From Granulicella aggregans (GTDB lineage Bacteria; Acidobacteriota; Terriglobia; Terriglobales; Acidobacteriaceae), in contig NZ_JAGSYE010000001.1 in assembly GCF_025685565.1 (NCBI RefSeq), positions 1,178,001 through 1,242,000 of the forward strand: a stretch of DNA of 64,000 bases, in the 5' to 3' direction. The notes under the pieces were generated by a model. It worked only from the letters and a program-made list of their open reading frames with translations. It had not been told where the DNA came from and searched no databases. Positions within the stretch are counted from its first letter, which is position 1; each line of letters opens with the position of its first letter. The translations under genes and the position numbers were made by a program. Positions 10,301 to 17,420 of this stretch are shown in pieces.

Positions 10301-10759
10301 AATGGATGGCAGGTCAGCCCTCTGTTTATCGAGACGAGCGGCCGGCCCTACAGCTACGAGATCTTCGGAGGCACCCGCCTGTCCGGCGGTCACACCAGCA
10401 TCAATGGCTCGGGCGGAGCGGTCTACCTGCCGACCGTGGGCCGAAATACGTTGCGGCTGCCGGAGACGGTCCACATGGATCTGCGCGTCAACCGGGGCAT
10501 CCGGGTCACAGAGCGGCTGAGACTGCGAGCATCGGCGGAGGTGTTCAATCTGCCCAATCACGTGAACTATACGAGCACGACGACGCGTGCCTATCAGGAA
10601 GGTGTAGCGGTCAATGGAGTGACACCGCTGATCTTCCAGGACGCGCCGACGGTTGCAGCGGAGGGGCTGAACGAGCAGCCGTTCGGCGCGTTCACGGCTT
10701 CGAGCACCGCCAACTCACGGGAACGGCAGCTTCAATTCGGCCTGCGGCTCCAGTTCTGA
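7310..10759 (+). CDS. TonB-dependent receptor, Oar-like, with acidic insertion
   Basis: 1149 aa from ATG at 7310, preceded by GAGGCGAGGAG. An in-frame start at 7064 would overlap the previous receptor and its terminator, so it is rejected. A signal-like N terminus (LCAAVMVLGCLAASGQ) is followed by a carboxypeptidase-regulatory-like domain (GGRVTDPRGDSVAAARV). The plug (VSFRGLATTQNSSEIDG, YSALDGHAVGGVVTTVSKSG) and barrel end in ...FGLRLQF. It is clearly related to the 3742 receptor over its length (both share an SPGGVR/SPGGVQ barrel block). It differs by an Ala/Gly/Glu-rich insertion around residues 215-240 (AEREAEEEGDSG) inside the plug region. Probably a tandem duplicate that has diverged in substrate. 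Confidence 0.92.
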   Translation: MGNRGRTRLCAAVMVLGCLAASGQSSVDGAIGGRVTDPRGDSVAAARVLVVSRATGFEQVLKTGAEGSFLLTHVAPGTYRVTISAPGFAAAVEEVAVGLGAIATVDSKLGLATVETLISVDSAPVPVIAGSSDGSSEDAPSAMVPGLLTTASQIDLLPMDGRRWQSFALLLPETAGGSASDGEAAVSFRGLATTQNSSEIDGSSNDQHFGGVAQGAGGGAEREAEEEGDSGTATGVGGDGSRSLYGRHAGAAYTFSQGAVQEFRVNSGSYSALDGHAVGGVVTTVSKSGTNALHGSGFYLARDSSWGATNPFSVASSYAGGVVTNTLVKPHDLRQQFGGTVGGPVAWPVPWAARVTRGGAASQPRVFYFAAVDVQRRANDAVSSPGYGDFFALTATQRALLGNRGVSAKATDAALTYLDSLTGTVPRREAQQIAFGKIDWQISPSHKLSVQENRVRWSSPGGVRSEPVVDRGLASLGNAYGKVDAGVARLVSLWTSRLSNEVRVAFGRDFEYETAQPPLPQEPAIGPGGFAPEISIGLNGFVFGTPASLGRKAYPDERRLQVAELVEWSHRRHLVQVGFDFSQIHDRIDALSNQEGTFRYDSGIGAGKAGGLVDWITDYTFSANAYPNGACPSIVAAIHRFCFRTFTQSFGEQSVSFPTQEWAGFAQDQWKATPTLQVTVGVRYEYEREPSPQTPNPAIDALFGDRGTTSAFPEDRNNVGPRVGIAWQPHGVGKGTVRAGYGVYYGRLPGGTVRAALLDTAMPATATHVRITPTTVTNCPQVANQGFGYGCTYLAEPGAAVSTTTSAMLFDKRFRLPMVQQGTFAIERGVGCGITASASYVFNLDRQLPDSVDINIAPSTATRTFQLQGGPVGGSGPRGVTNGEIFELPYYTDRVSPLYGPVTDIVSNTNATYNAMVLSAERRSRKGLEFRATWTWAKAIDYGQNNSATPRTNGQLDPFELGYDRGLSTLNYPHKITASAIWEPSLATPKHLLKLASNGWQVSPLFIETSGRPYSYEIFGGTRLSGGHTSINGSGGAVYLPTVGRNTLRLPETVHMDLRVNRGIRVTERLRLRASAEVFNLPNHVNYTSTTTRAYQEGVAVNGVTPLIFQDAPTVAAEGLNEQPFGAFTASSTANSRERQLQFGLRLQF

Positions 10760-10914
10760 AATCCTTCTTCTCGTTCCCGAAGGAAATCTGCGTTCCTCTC
10801 GAACTCGGACTAACACTTATGTGTGATCAAATGCCCACCGCATCGCTTGGCGTTGCCTTCACCGAATGCATCTATCCTGATATCACGTGATTTGAGGGGC
10901 AGGGACACGCGCGG

Positions 10915-11898
10915 ATGGCTGTAGTGGGCTTCATCATGCACCACGGATACGCCGTCACCGGGCTTGTCCTATTTCTTGCGGCGTTGGGGCTGCCGCTGCC
11001 TGCCTCGACCGTGTTGCTGGCGGCAGGCGCAGCTTCGCATGCAGGAGCCCTGAATCCGTGGGTAGTCCTCGCAATGGCGTCGGCCGGAGCTGTTGCCGGC
11101 GATACGCTCCTCTTTTACGGTGGGCGATACAGCGGTTGGTGGCTGCTCAGTATTCTTTGCCGCGCGTCCGTCAATCCCGAGGCCTGCATCTTCTCTTCGG
11201 CTGGCTACTTCTACCGGCGTGGGCCGAAGACGCTGCTCTTTGCGAAGTTCATCCCCGGGCTGGGCGCGATGGCGGCACCGATTGCCGGCAGCCTGAACAT
11301 GCGGCTCAGCCAGTTTCTACGGATGGATGCCCTGGGTGTGCTGGGATACTGTTCGGCGTGGCTCGCCTCAGGCTATATCTTCAGCAAATTCATCGTGCAG
11401 ATCATCCAGCAAATCGAAAGTGCCGGACATGCCGTTCTTCTGGTCATCCTTCTGGCGGTGTTTGCCTATGGCGGCGTGCTGCTGGCGTTTACCTTGCGCG
11501 CACGCAGGTCTGGCGCGATCGAGAAGATCACAGCGGCGGGTCTTTATGAGCGCTTGCAGGCACTCACGCCCGATAAGCTGGTCGTCATCGCCGATGTTCG
11601 CAGCCATGGCTACTACGATCCCGGAATGCAGCGCATCAAGAACTCGATCCGCGTAGAGCCGCACCGGCTGCAGGAAGAACTGGTCGCACTGCGGGAGTTC
11701 ATGGCTCCTGAGTGCGAGATCTACATCTATTGCAGTTGTATCCGCGACGTAACCAGCATCCGCGTCGCACGCGAGCTGGCCAAGGAGAACTGCAGGACGC
11801 AGGTGATCGAAGGCGGGATCAAGGCTTGGATCAAGGCTGGTGGTCCGATGGAGATGGTGCCGGAGGCGGACTTGCAGAAGCTGCCGCGATTTGAGTAG
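10915..11898 (+). CDS. DedA-family membrane protein fused to a rhodanese domain
   Basis: 327 aa. Residues about 1-190 form a DedA (SNARE-associated) membrane domain with several hydrophobic segments and the re-entrant motif KFIPGLGAMAAPIAG. DedA proteins are thought to flip or transport undecaprenyl phosphate or phospholipids in the inner membrane. After the last membrane segment (about 175-195) comes a cytoplasmic rhodanese domain (about 205-320). Its DVRSHGYYDPGMQRIKNS start and active loop YCSCIRDVTS place the catalytic Cys as in YCxxGxRS. DedA-rhodanese fusions are known, so the architecture is established, but the role of the sulfurtransferase part is not. The first ATG is used with a weak GGGGCAGGG upstream; Met8 is an alternative start. 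Confidence 0.88.
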   Translation: MAVVGFIMHHGYAVTGLVLFLAALGLPLPASTVLLAAGAASHAGALNPWVVLAMASAGAVAGDTLLFYGGRYSGWWLLSILCRASVNPEACIFSSAGYFYRRGPKTLLFAKFIPGLGAMAAPIAGSLNMRLSQFLRMDALGVLGYCSAWLASGYIFSKFIVQIIQQIESAGHAVLLVILLAVFAYGGVLLAFTLRARRSGAIEKITAAGLYERLQALTPDKLVVIADVRSHGYYDPGMQRIKNSIRVEPHRLQEELVALREFMAPECEIYIYCSCIRDVTSIRVARELAKENCRTQVIEGGIKAWIKAGGPMEMVPEADLQKLPRFE

Positions 11899-11914
11899 GC
11901 ATCCTGTTACGGAC

Positions 11915-12301
11915 CTAGTTGTGATGCTGCGAGAGCGACAGCGTGTTCCCATCCGGGTCCTGGAACCAGGCCACCTTGTCCCCCGTCGGCGTCGACCATA
12001 TGCCCAATTCGTCGACCTGATCTGGCGGCAGGAACGGGTAGCGGGCGAACGCAATGCCTTTCGCCGTTAGAGCCGTCACTTCTGCCACGATGTCCGCAAC
12101 CTCCCATCCGAGAATGGTGTAAGGCGCAGGCGTGAACTCCCCGGCGCGGGCGATGCGGATCATATTGCTTCCGGAGCGGAAGACGAGGGCGAAGCCATCG
12201 TCGGTGACGAAGTCCAGGCCAAGGGTCTCGGCGTAGAAGGCGCGGGCACGTTCTCCATCCCGCGTGGGGACAAAACCGATGATGGGGCTGGTCGAGAGCA
12301 T
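11915..12301 (-). CDS. VOC-superfamily (glyoxalase/bleomycin-resistance-like) protein
   Basis: 128 aa, a single-domain size made of two beta-alpha-beta-beta-beta modules. It starts IIGFVPTRDGERARAFYAE, the usual VOC opening, and ends WFQDPDGNTLSLSQ, where the Glu/Asn position of the metal site lies in the DPDGN turn. The metal-ligand set is incomplete to the eye, and substrate cannot be assigned. It is convergent with the DedA-rhodanese gene (16 bp between stops) and divergent from the MFS gene across about 130 bp. Confidence 0.85.
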   Translation of the reverse strand: MLSTSPIIGFVPTRDGERARAFYAETLGLDFVTDDGFALVFRSGSNMIRIARAGEFTPAPYTILGWEVADIVAEVTALTAKGIAFARYPFLPPDQVDELGIWSTPTGDKVAWFQDPDGNTLSLSQHHN

Positions 12302-12431
12302 TCGAGCGCGCCTTTCCGGGTCGGGCAGTGGGCCGGGCGCTGGGGCCAGGCGATTTTGCTACGCGGAAAGAATAGCTCACGGGTAGGATGAGCGCATCAT
12401 CATTTCAAGAATCTATCTCTAGGGGCTCTGC

Positions 12432-13805
12432 GTGGTCTTACCCGGCGTGAACGATTCGGCGGAGCTGCATCTTTCCAGCGAGGCGGCGCTGGGCCAAAGG
12501 ACGCTGCGCAAGGCGGCGTGGCGGCTGATTCCGCTGTTGTCGGTCTGTTACATGGTGGCGTTTATGGACCGCGCGAACATCAGCTTCGCAGCGCTGCAGA
12601 TGAATCGCGATCTGCACTTCAACGCCGGCATCTACGGGTTCGGAGCGGGCGTCTTCTTCCTGAGCTACGCGATCTGCGAGCTGCCATCGAATCTTCTCCT
12701 GCTGAAGTTTGGCGCGAGGAGATGGATCGCACGCATCATGCTGACGTGGGGCATCCTGGCTGCGGCGATGATGTTTGTGCGCTCGCCCCTCAGCTTCTAC
12801 GTGCTGCGGTTTCTGCTGGGCATGGCGGAGGCGGGCTTCTTTCCCGGAGTTCTCTACTACCTGTCGCTGTGGTTTCCGCAGGAGATGCGGTCGCGGGCGG
12901 TTGGCCGGTTCTACATCGCGTTTCCGCTAAGCAACGTACTGATGGGACTTATTGCCGGGTCGCTGCTGAGCCTGAACGGAAGGCTGGGACTCAAAGGCTG
13001 GCAGTGGCTGTTTCTGGTGGAAGCGATTCCGGCGATCTTGCTGAGCGTCGTGGTCTGGAACGCGTTGCCAGACGGTCCCGCCGATGCCAGGTGGATGGAG
13101 CCGGAGGAGCGTGCGTGGCTGCTCGCTCGTCTCCGCGAAGACGCGGCGGCAATTGAGCGCGCCGGCGGAAAGTCCGGTCATCATGCGGATGTGTTGACTG
13201 TCCTTCTGTCTGTGTTGATGGAGCCGAGGGTCGCGCTGATCGGCGTGTATATGTTCCTGTCGCTGGGGTCGTACTATGCCTTTTCGTTCTCGGCACCGGC
13301 GATCTATCAGGCGGCGACGGGATGGGGCACGAACCGCGTCGGTGCGCTGATCGCCGGCATTGCACTGGGAGGCGCGGCGGGGATGCTGATCGTATGCTGG
13401 CATTCGGACCGGATTCGGGCGAAGGTGCCGTATGTCGTCGGGCTGTCCCTGCTGACGGCGACGGCGTTCGCGGTCAGTGGGCTGGTGCGGCAGCCGTGGG
13501 TGATGATCGCCGCGCTGGGTCTGGCGTCGGTGAGTTACTACGCAAGCCAGGGGCCGGCACTGAGCCTGAGCACGACGTTTCTCGATGGGCCGGCAGCGGC
13601 GGTGGGCATTGCGGCGATCAATATGCTGTCGATCATCGGCGGCTTTGTGGGGCCGAACTGGATGGGATGGGCGATCCAGCATGGCGGCGGAACGCGAGTC
13701 GGTACCGGGATGCTTTCGATCGCGTATTTGCTCGCGGCTGTCGTGATCCTGGTGGTAAGTCTCAAGACCGGGCGCGGACAAGTATCGATCCCACCCATCG
13801 CGTAA
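12432..13805 (+). CDS. MFS transporter, anion:cation symporter type
   Basis: 457 aa with about 12 hydrophobic segments. The first-segment block YMVAFMDRANISFAALQMNRDL and the PGVLYYLSLWFP motif are typical of the ACS family (tartrate, phthalate, glucarate and similar organic-anion permeases). It sits in the inner membrane and likely imports an organic acid with protons. The start is GTG at 12432 with AGGGG upstream; a second in-frame GTG six codons later is possible. No catabolic genes flank it, so the substrate is open. Confidence 0.9.
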   Translation: MVLPGVNDSAELHLSSEAALGQRTLRKAAWRLIPLLSVCYMVAFMDRANISFAALQMNRDLHFNAGIYGFGAGVFFLSYAICELPSNLLLLKFGARRWIARIMLTWGILAAAMMFVRSPLSFYVLRFLLGMAEAGFFPGVLYYLSLWFPQEMRSRAVGRFYIAFPLSNVLMGLIAGSLLSLNGRLGLKGWQWLFLVEAIPAILLSVVVWNALPDGPADARWMEPEERAWLLARLREDAAAIERAGGKSGHHADVLTVLLSVLMEPRVALIGVYMFLSLGSYYAFSFSAPAIYQAATGWGTNRVGALIAGIALGGAAGMLIVCWHSDRIRAKVPYVVGLSLLTATAFAVSGLVRQPWVMIAALGLASVSYYASQGPALSLSTTFLDGPAAAVGIAAINMLSIIGGFVGPNWMGWAIQHGGGTRVGTGMLSIAYLLAAVVILVVSLKTGRGQVSIPPIA

Positions 13806-13827
13806 AGCAAAGGCGCGATGGATGGGG
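13790..13827. terminator. inverted repeat between convergent MFS and MscS genes
   Basis: CCCACCCATCGCG and CGCGATGGATGGG pair over 13 positions with one mismatch around an 11-base loop. The repeat overlaps the stop codon of the MFS gene and lies between two convergent genes. It could stop transcription from either side, but there is no T-run on the plus strand. Confidence 0.45.
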
Positions 13828-13845
13828 CACCCTGAAGTTGGTGGC

Positions 13846-14928
13846 TTAAGGTCTGTCTCCGGGTTGAGCCGCGGCAGCCATGGCCTGTGGCAGAGCGGAG
13901 AAGCGCGTCTGCGGGAAGGCGTCTGGGTAGTTTTCGCGGATGAAAGCGGTCATCTGCTCGCGCACATCGCAGCGGAGGTCGAAGTTGCGGCTGGAGTTGT
14001 GGCTGCTCATCAGGCAGCGCAGTTCCATCGTCCTCTCTGAAAGGTTCGTGACCTGCAGGCCGCAGACCTTGCCGTCCCAGAGCGGGTGGGGGTGGACGAT
14101 GGCATCGAGTTGGGCGCGAAGAATCTCCACGGGAATCGAGTAGTCGACGTAGAGAAACGCTGTGCCCATGATGTCGGTCGCCTCTCGCGACCAGTTCTGG
14201 AAGCTGTTCTCGATGAAGTAGCTGAGAGGGACGATGAGGCGGCGGAGATCCCAGATCTTGATGACGACGTAGGCGGAGTTGATCTCTTCGATACGTCCCC
14301 ACTCGCCCTGTACGACGACGACGTCATCGATGCGTATCGGTTCGGTAAAGGCGATCTGCAGGCCGGCGAGGATATTTGCGGCGGTTGACTTGGCGGCAGT
14401 GGCGAGGATGAGCGAAGCGACTCCCGCCGAGGCGAGCAGGCCGGAGCCGTAGTGCCAGATGCGTGGGTCGTCGAAGCTCCACAGCAGAGCACCGGCGGTG
14501 AGGATGACGATGAAGCCGATCACCAGGCGGCGGATGAGCTGGAGCTGGGTATGGACTCGGCGCGCCTGGATGTTGTCTTCGGCGGTGATGTCGTAGCGGC
14601 GCAGCGTGGCCTGTTGCAGCACGTAGACGAAGCCGATTGCGAACCAGCCCATGGCGGCGACGATCGCCATGATGAAGCCCTGGCGCAGGACCGCGTTGAG
14701 ATTGAAGGGAAGCTCCGGGAGAGAGGGGAGCACCGCCATCAGGCAGGTCAGCAGGAAGATGACGCGCGCCGGGCGACCGAGGTATTGTTGCAAACCCCAT
14801 CCCAGGGTGGCGGTCTGCGCTTCTTTGCGGCGAATGAGACGAAAAACAATGTAATGGACGACATTTGAAAGCACGATGGCCGCGCAGACAAGGAAGACGG
14901 CGAGGAACCAGCGGTGGCGGAGATGCAC
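13846..14928 (-). CDS. MscS-type mechanosensitive ion channel
   Basis: 360 aa from GTG at 14928. Four to five hydrophobic segments precede the pore helix (GVASLILATAAKSTAANILAG, about 165-190). The MscS beta domain follows (FTEPIRIDDVVVVQGEWGRIEEI, then IVPLSYFIENSFQNWSR) and then a C-terminal alpha/beta domain. It opens under membrane tension and releases solutes at osmotic downshift. The annotated GTG has no Shine-Dalgarno. The frame stays open upstream, and AGGAG plus a 6-base spacer sits exactly before an in-frame CTG at 15000. That would add 24 codons of coding-like sequence (mostly G/C at third positions). The gene lies 119 bp downstream of the hydrolase gene on the same strand. Confidence 0.9.
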   Translation of the reverse strand: MHLRHRWFLAVFLVCAAIVLSNVVHYIVFRLIRRKEAQTATLGWGLQQYLGRPARVIFLLTCLMAVLPSLPELPFNLNAVLRQGFIMAIVAAMGWFAIGFVYVLQQATLRRYDITAEDNIQARRVHTQLQLIRRLVIGFIVILTAGALLWSFDDPRIWHYGSGLLASAGVASLILATAAKSTAANILAGLQIAFTEPIRIDDVVVVQGEWGRIEEINSAYVVIKIWDLRRLIVPLSYFIENSFQNWSREATDIMGTAFLYVDYSIPVEILRAQLDAIVHPHPLWDGKVCGLQVTNLSERTMELRCLMSSHNSSRNFDLRCDVREQMTAFIRENYPDAFPQTRFSALPQAMAAAAQPGDRP

Positions 14929-15047
14929 GACGGCGTCGGCGGGGACCGCCTGGGCGAGGCTGGCGAGCGCGAGATGGGGCAGTGCGGAGTTCAGAGGCAG
15001 GGGAGTCTCCTGAGAGCGTGGTGGAGGCTTTTCGGGTCGCTGAGGAG

Positions 15048-15965
15048 TTAGAGGCTTGTCAGCCAGTTCAGGATGGATGCCTGGAGCGCGATCCGCTGAT
15101 CAGAGTAGGAGTGGTCGGTTGCGAAGTGTTGTGTCGTGACATGGGTCGATCCGGCTTTCTTGAGCGCGGCGACAAATGCGTCGTTCGATGGGGCGAGGCC
15201 GTCATCGGAGGTGAGATCAAGGACTGGGCGGCTGGCCAGCTCTGGGGCTAGTTTGGGGATGTTCCAGGTGTCTGCGTGAGCGACCGCCTCTTCGGCTAGG
15301 CTCTTGGGCGTGCATCCGGCGAGAGGGGCGAGGCCTTCTTCGGCGAAGGCTTTGGCGATTGGATCGACGGCGCGATTTCGGTAGGCGGAGGGGATGGTCT
15401 CGATCTTGTCGACGGCCATGTCAGCGGCGGAGATAAGGCCGACGGCTTTGATGGAGGGATCCTGCGCACCGGCGTAGCGGGCCATGAAGCCGCCCATGCT
15501 GTGGCCGATGAGGATGATCTGTTTCGAATCAACGCGCAGGCGAGTGGCGTTTGCGGGATCGCGAAGGTAGGCGATGGCGGAGTGCACATCTTCTATGGCG
15601 CGCGTAAAGGAGAAGTTACCTGGGGAGCCCCAGCTTCCGCGGTAGTTGAAGAAGAGGACGTCGTATCCGGCGCGGCGGAGGGTTTGGGCTATATCAAGAT
15701 TCTTCTCGTTGCCCGGAAAGCCATGCAGCAGAATGACAGTGGGATGCGGTCCTGCTCCGGCGGCGATGTAGACGAAGGCGTTTAGGAGCGCACCGTGGCT
15801 GGGGAGCTGGAAGGTGTCGAAGGCGGCGGGATGGGCCTTGTCGGGTGCGGGGTCGGTGGTGATGGCGGCGGGAATTGCAGTCGGGGTCTGAGCTTGGAGC
15901 TGGACGGGAAGGCATAGGCAGCCAAGAAGGGCCGCGGGCAGAAGAGCGGTCGAGAGCGTGCGCAT
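15048..15965 (-). CDS. secreted alpha/beta hydrolase (serine esterase/peptidase-like)
   Basis: 305 aa with a signal peptide (MRTLSTALLPAALLGCLCLP, cleavage near LQAQ). The alpha/beta-hydrolase core shows the oxyanion strand VILLHGFPGNEKN, the nucleophile elbow GHSMGG (Ser about residue 155), a late acidic residue in LTSDDGLAPSN and the His in ATDHSYSD. An FFNYRGSWGS block suggests the dienelactone-hydrolase or S9-like branch. Substrate is not predictable. The export signal suggests periplasmic action. It is first in a likely two-gene unit with the downstream MscS gene. Confidence 0.88.
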   Translation of the reverse strand: MRTLSTALLPAALLGCLCLPVQLQAQTPTAIPAAITTDPAPDKAHPAAFDTFQLPSHGALLNAFVYIAAGAGPHPTVILLHGFPGNEKNLDIAQTLRRAGYDVLFFNYRGSWGSPGNFSFTRAIEDVHSAIAYLRDPANATRLRVDSKQIILIGHSMGGFMARYAGAQDPSIKAVGLISAADMAVDKIETIPSAYRNRAVDPIAKAFAEEGLAPLAGCTPKSLAEEAVAHADTWNIPKLAPELASRPVLDLTSDDGLAPSNDAFVAALKKAGSTHVTTQHFATDHSYSDQRIALQASILNWLTSL

Positions 15966-16061
15966 GGAGTGATTATGTCATTCGAGCGGGCTCGGGAGTT
16001 GAAGGCGAGCGGGCAGACATCCCAAGCCAGTTGAGTAATCCCGTTGGGTTAGGATGCTTGC

Positions 16062-17393
16062 ATGTTGCCCCACAAAACGTTTCGAGCTGTTCATTTGCTG
16101 TTGCTTTCTCTCTCGCTCATGGCTTTTACTTGCACGGGACTGGCGCAGTTTGCAGGTTTTCAGGAGCCACAGGGCGAGCGAGTCGATGCGGACGCTGCAC
16201 TCGACCGTGCGCTGAAAAGTTCGTCCCTCACCTTCGCAGGCAAGCCGTTCCACGCCGTGATGGAGATCGCTTCGGATGCGAAGGAATATTCCGGCCGAGT
16301 TGAGGTCTGGTGGGTCAACGAGACGAAGTATCGGCTGGTGGTAAGTTCTCCGAAGTTCAATCAGGAAAAGATTGTCAACGGAGTACGCGTCTTTGAGAAG
16401 GACGGCGACTACTATCCGCGATGGCTGGAGAACTTCGTAGATGCGGTTCTCGATCCTGTGCCGGTGGCGAAGAACTTCCGTGGTCGTGGCGGCGTCGTGA
16501 TGCTGGGGCCGAACATGAGTAGCTGCCTGCGGCGTGATGATCGGCCAGGAAACATCACGGACGAGTTGACTTGGGGAATGGTCTGCTTCAAGGGCAACGA
16601 TCCGGAGATTTCTTCGATACTCACGATGAACGTCTCGATCGAGTACTCCGACTGGAAAGGGTTTGGGAAGAAGAAGATCGCGCGAACCTACAAGACGGAT
16701 GTGCTGGCCTTCGAGCCGGTAACCGGGCACCTGACGACGCTTGAGGAGTGGAAGCAGCCAGACGATCCCATGTTCTCGATTGCGGCAGAGACGCCGCTCG
16801 GAGATCGAATTTCGACCGAATTCGTTTCGACGCTGAAGGAGGAGAGCATGGTGGAGCATGCTCCTGTTATCGAATGGCCGTCGGTGCGCGAAGGGAAGAC
16901 AGAGGGGTACATGATCGTCTACGCGCGGACGGACAGGACCGGGCAGGTACGGGAGACGGCGAAGCACAACTCCGACCAGCCGGGGCTTGAGAGCTTCGGC
17001 ATGGAGCAGGCGCTGAAGTTCAAGTTCAAGCCGCTGGTGGTAAATGGCGTGGCGGAGCAGATGGAGATGCCGCTGGTGCTGCACTTTACGTCCCATCTGG
17101 ATAATCCGATTCCGATCCTGACGGTGGAGCAGATGAAGAAGCAGATCGTCAATTGCAACGTGAACTACAAGCCGGGAACGAAGGTCGGTTTGATGAGGAT
17201 CTCGGTAAATGAGCAGGGTGTCAGGGTCGGAATAGGCTCAACTCCTGGTAGTCCGACTCAAAAGGGATGGACCGCTGGGCCGCAAGCGTTTATGGCGGCG
17301 ATGAAGTCACTCGAGCCCTGTCATTTCCTGCCCTATCTCGTCGATGGAAAGGCCACATTCTACAAGGGTGATGTCGAAGTTGCGGTGCCGTAG
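16062..17393 (+). CDS. secreted protein with TonB-C-like region, function unknown
   Basis: 443 aa with a signal peptide (AVHLLLLSLSLMAFTC, cleavage near GLAQ). I do not recognise a named family for the first 250 residues, which are beta-rich and resemble lipoprotein-carrier-like folds (VEVWWVNETKYRLVVSSP, VRVFEKDGDYYPRW). Residues about 290-350 (IVYARTDRTGQVRE, ALKFKFKPLVVNG) match the spacing of a TonB/energy-transducer C-terminal domain, where a substituent-like beta hairpin precedes a K-F-K-P turn. It lacks the N-terminal membrane anchor and Pro-rich linker of a real TonB. AGGA lies before the ATG. It precedes mnmG by 27 bp, so read-through into mnmG is possible. Confidence 0.8.
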   Translation: MLPHKTFRAVHLLLLSLSLMAFTCTGLAQFAGFQEPQGERVDADAALDRALKSSSLTFAGKPFHAVMEIASDAKEYSGRVEVWWVNETKYRLVVSSPKFNQEKIVNGVRVFEKDGDYYPRWLENFVDAVLDPVPVAKNFRGRGGVVMLGPNMSSCLRRDDRPGNITDELTWGMVCFKGNDPEISSILTMNVSIEYSDWKGFGKKKIARTYKTDVLAFEPVTGHLTTLEEWKQPDDPMFSIAAETPLGDRISTEFVSTLKEESMVEHAPVIEWPSVREGKTEGYMIVYARTDRTGQVRETAKHNSDQPGLESFGMEQALKFKFKPLVVNGVAEQMEMPLVLHFTSHLDNPIPILTVEQMKKQIVNCNVNYKPGTKVGLMRISVNEQGVRVGIGSTPGSPTQKGWTAGPQAFMAAMKSLEPCHFLPYLVDGKATFYKGDVEVAVP

Positions 17394-17420
17394 ATGTCCT
17401 TCGCCGTAAGATAAGGGCTG

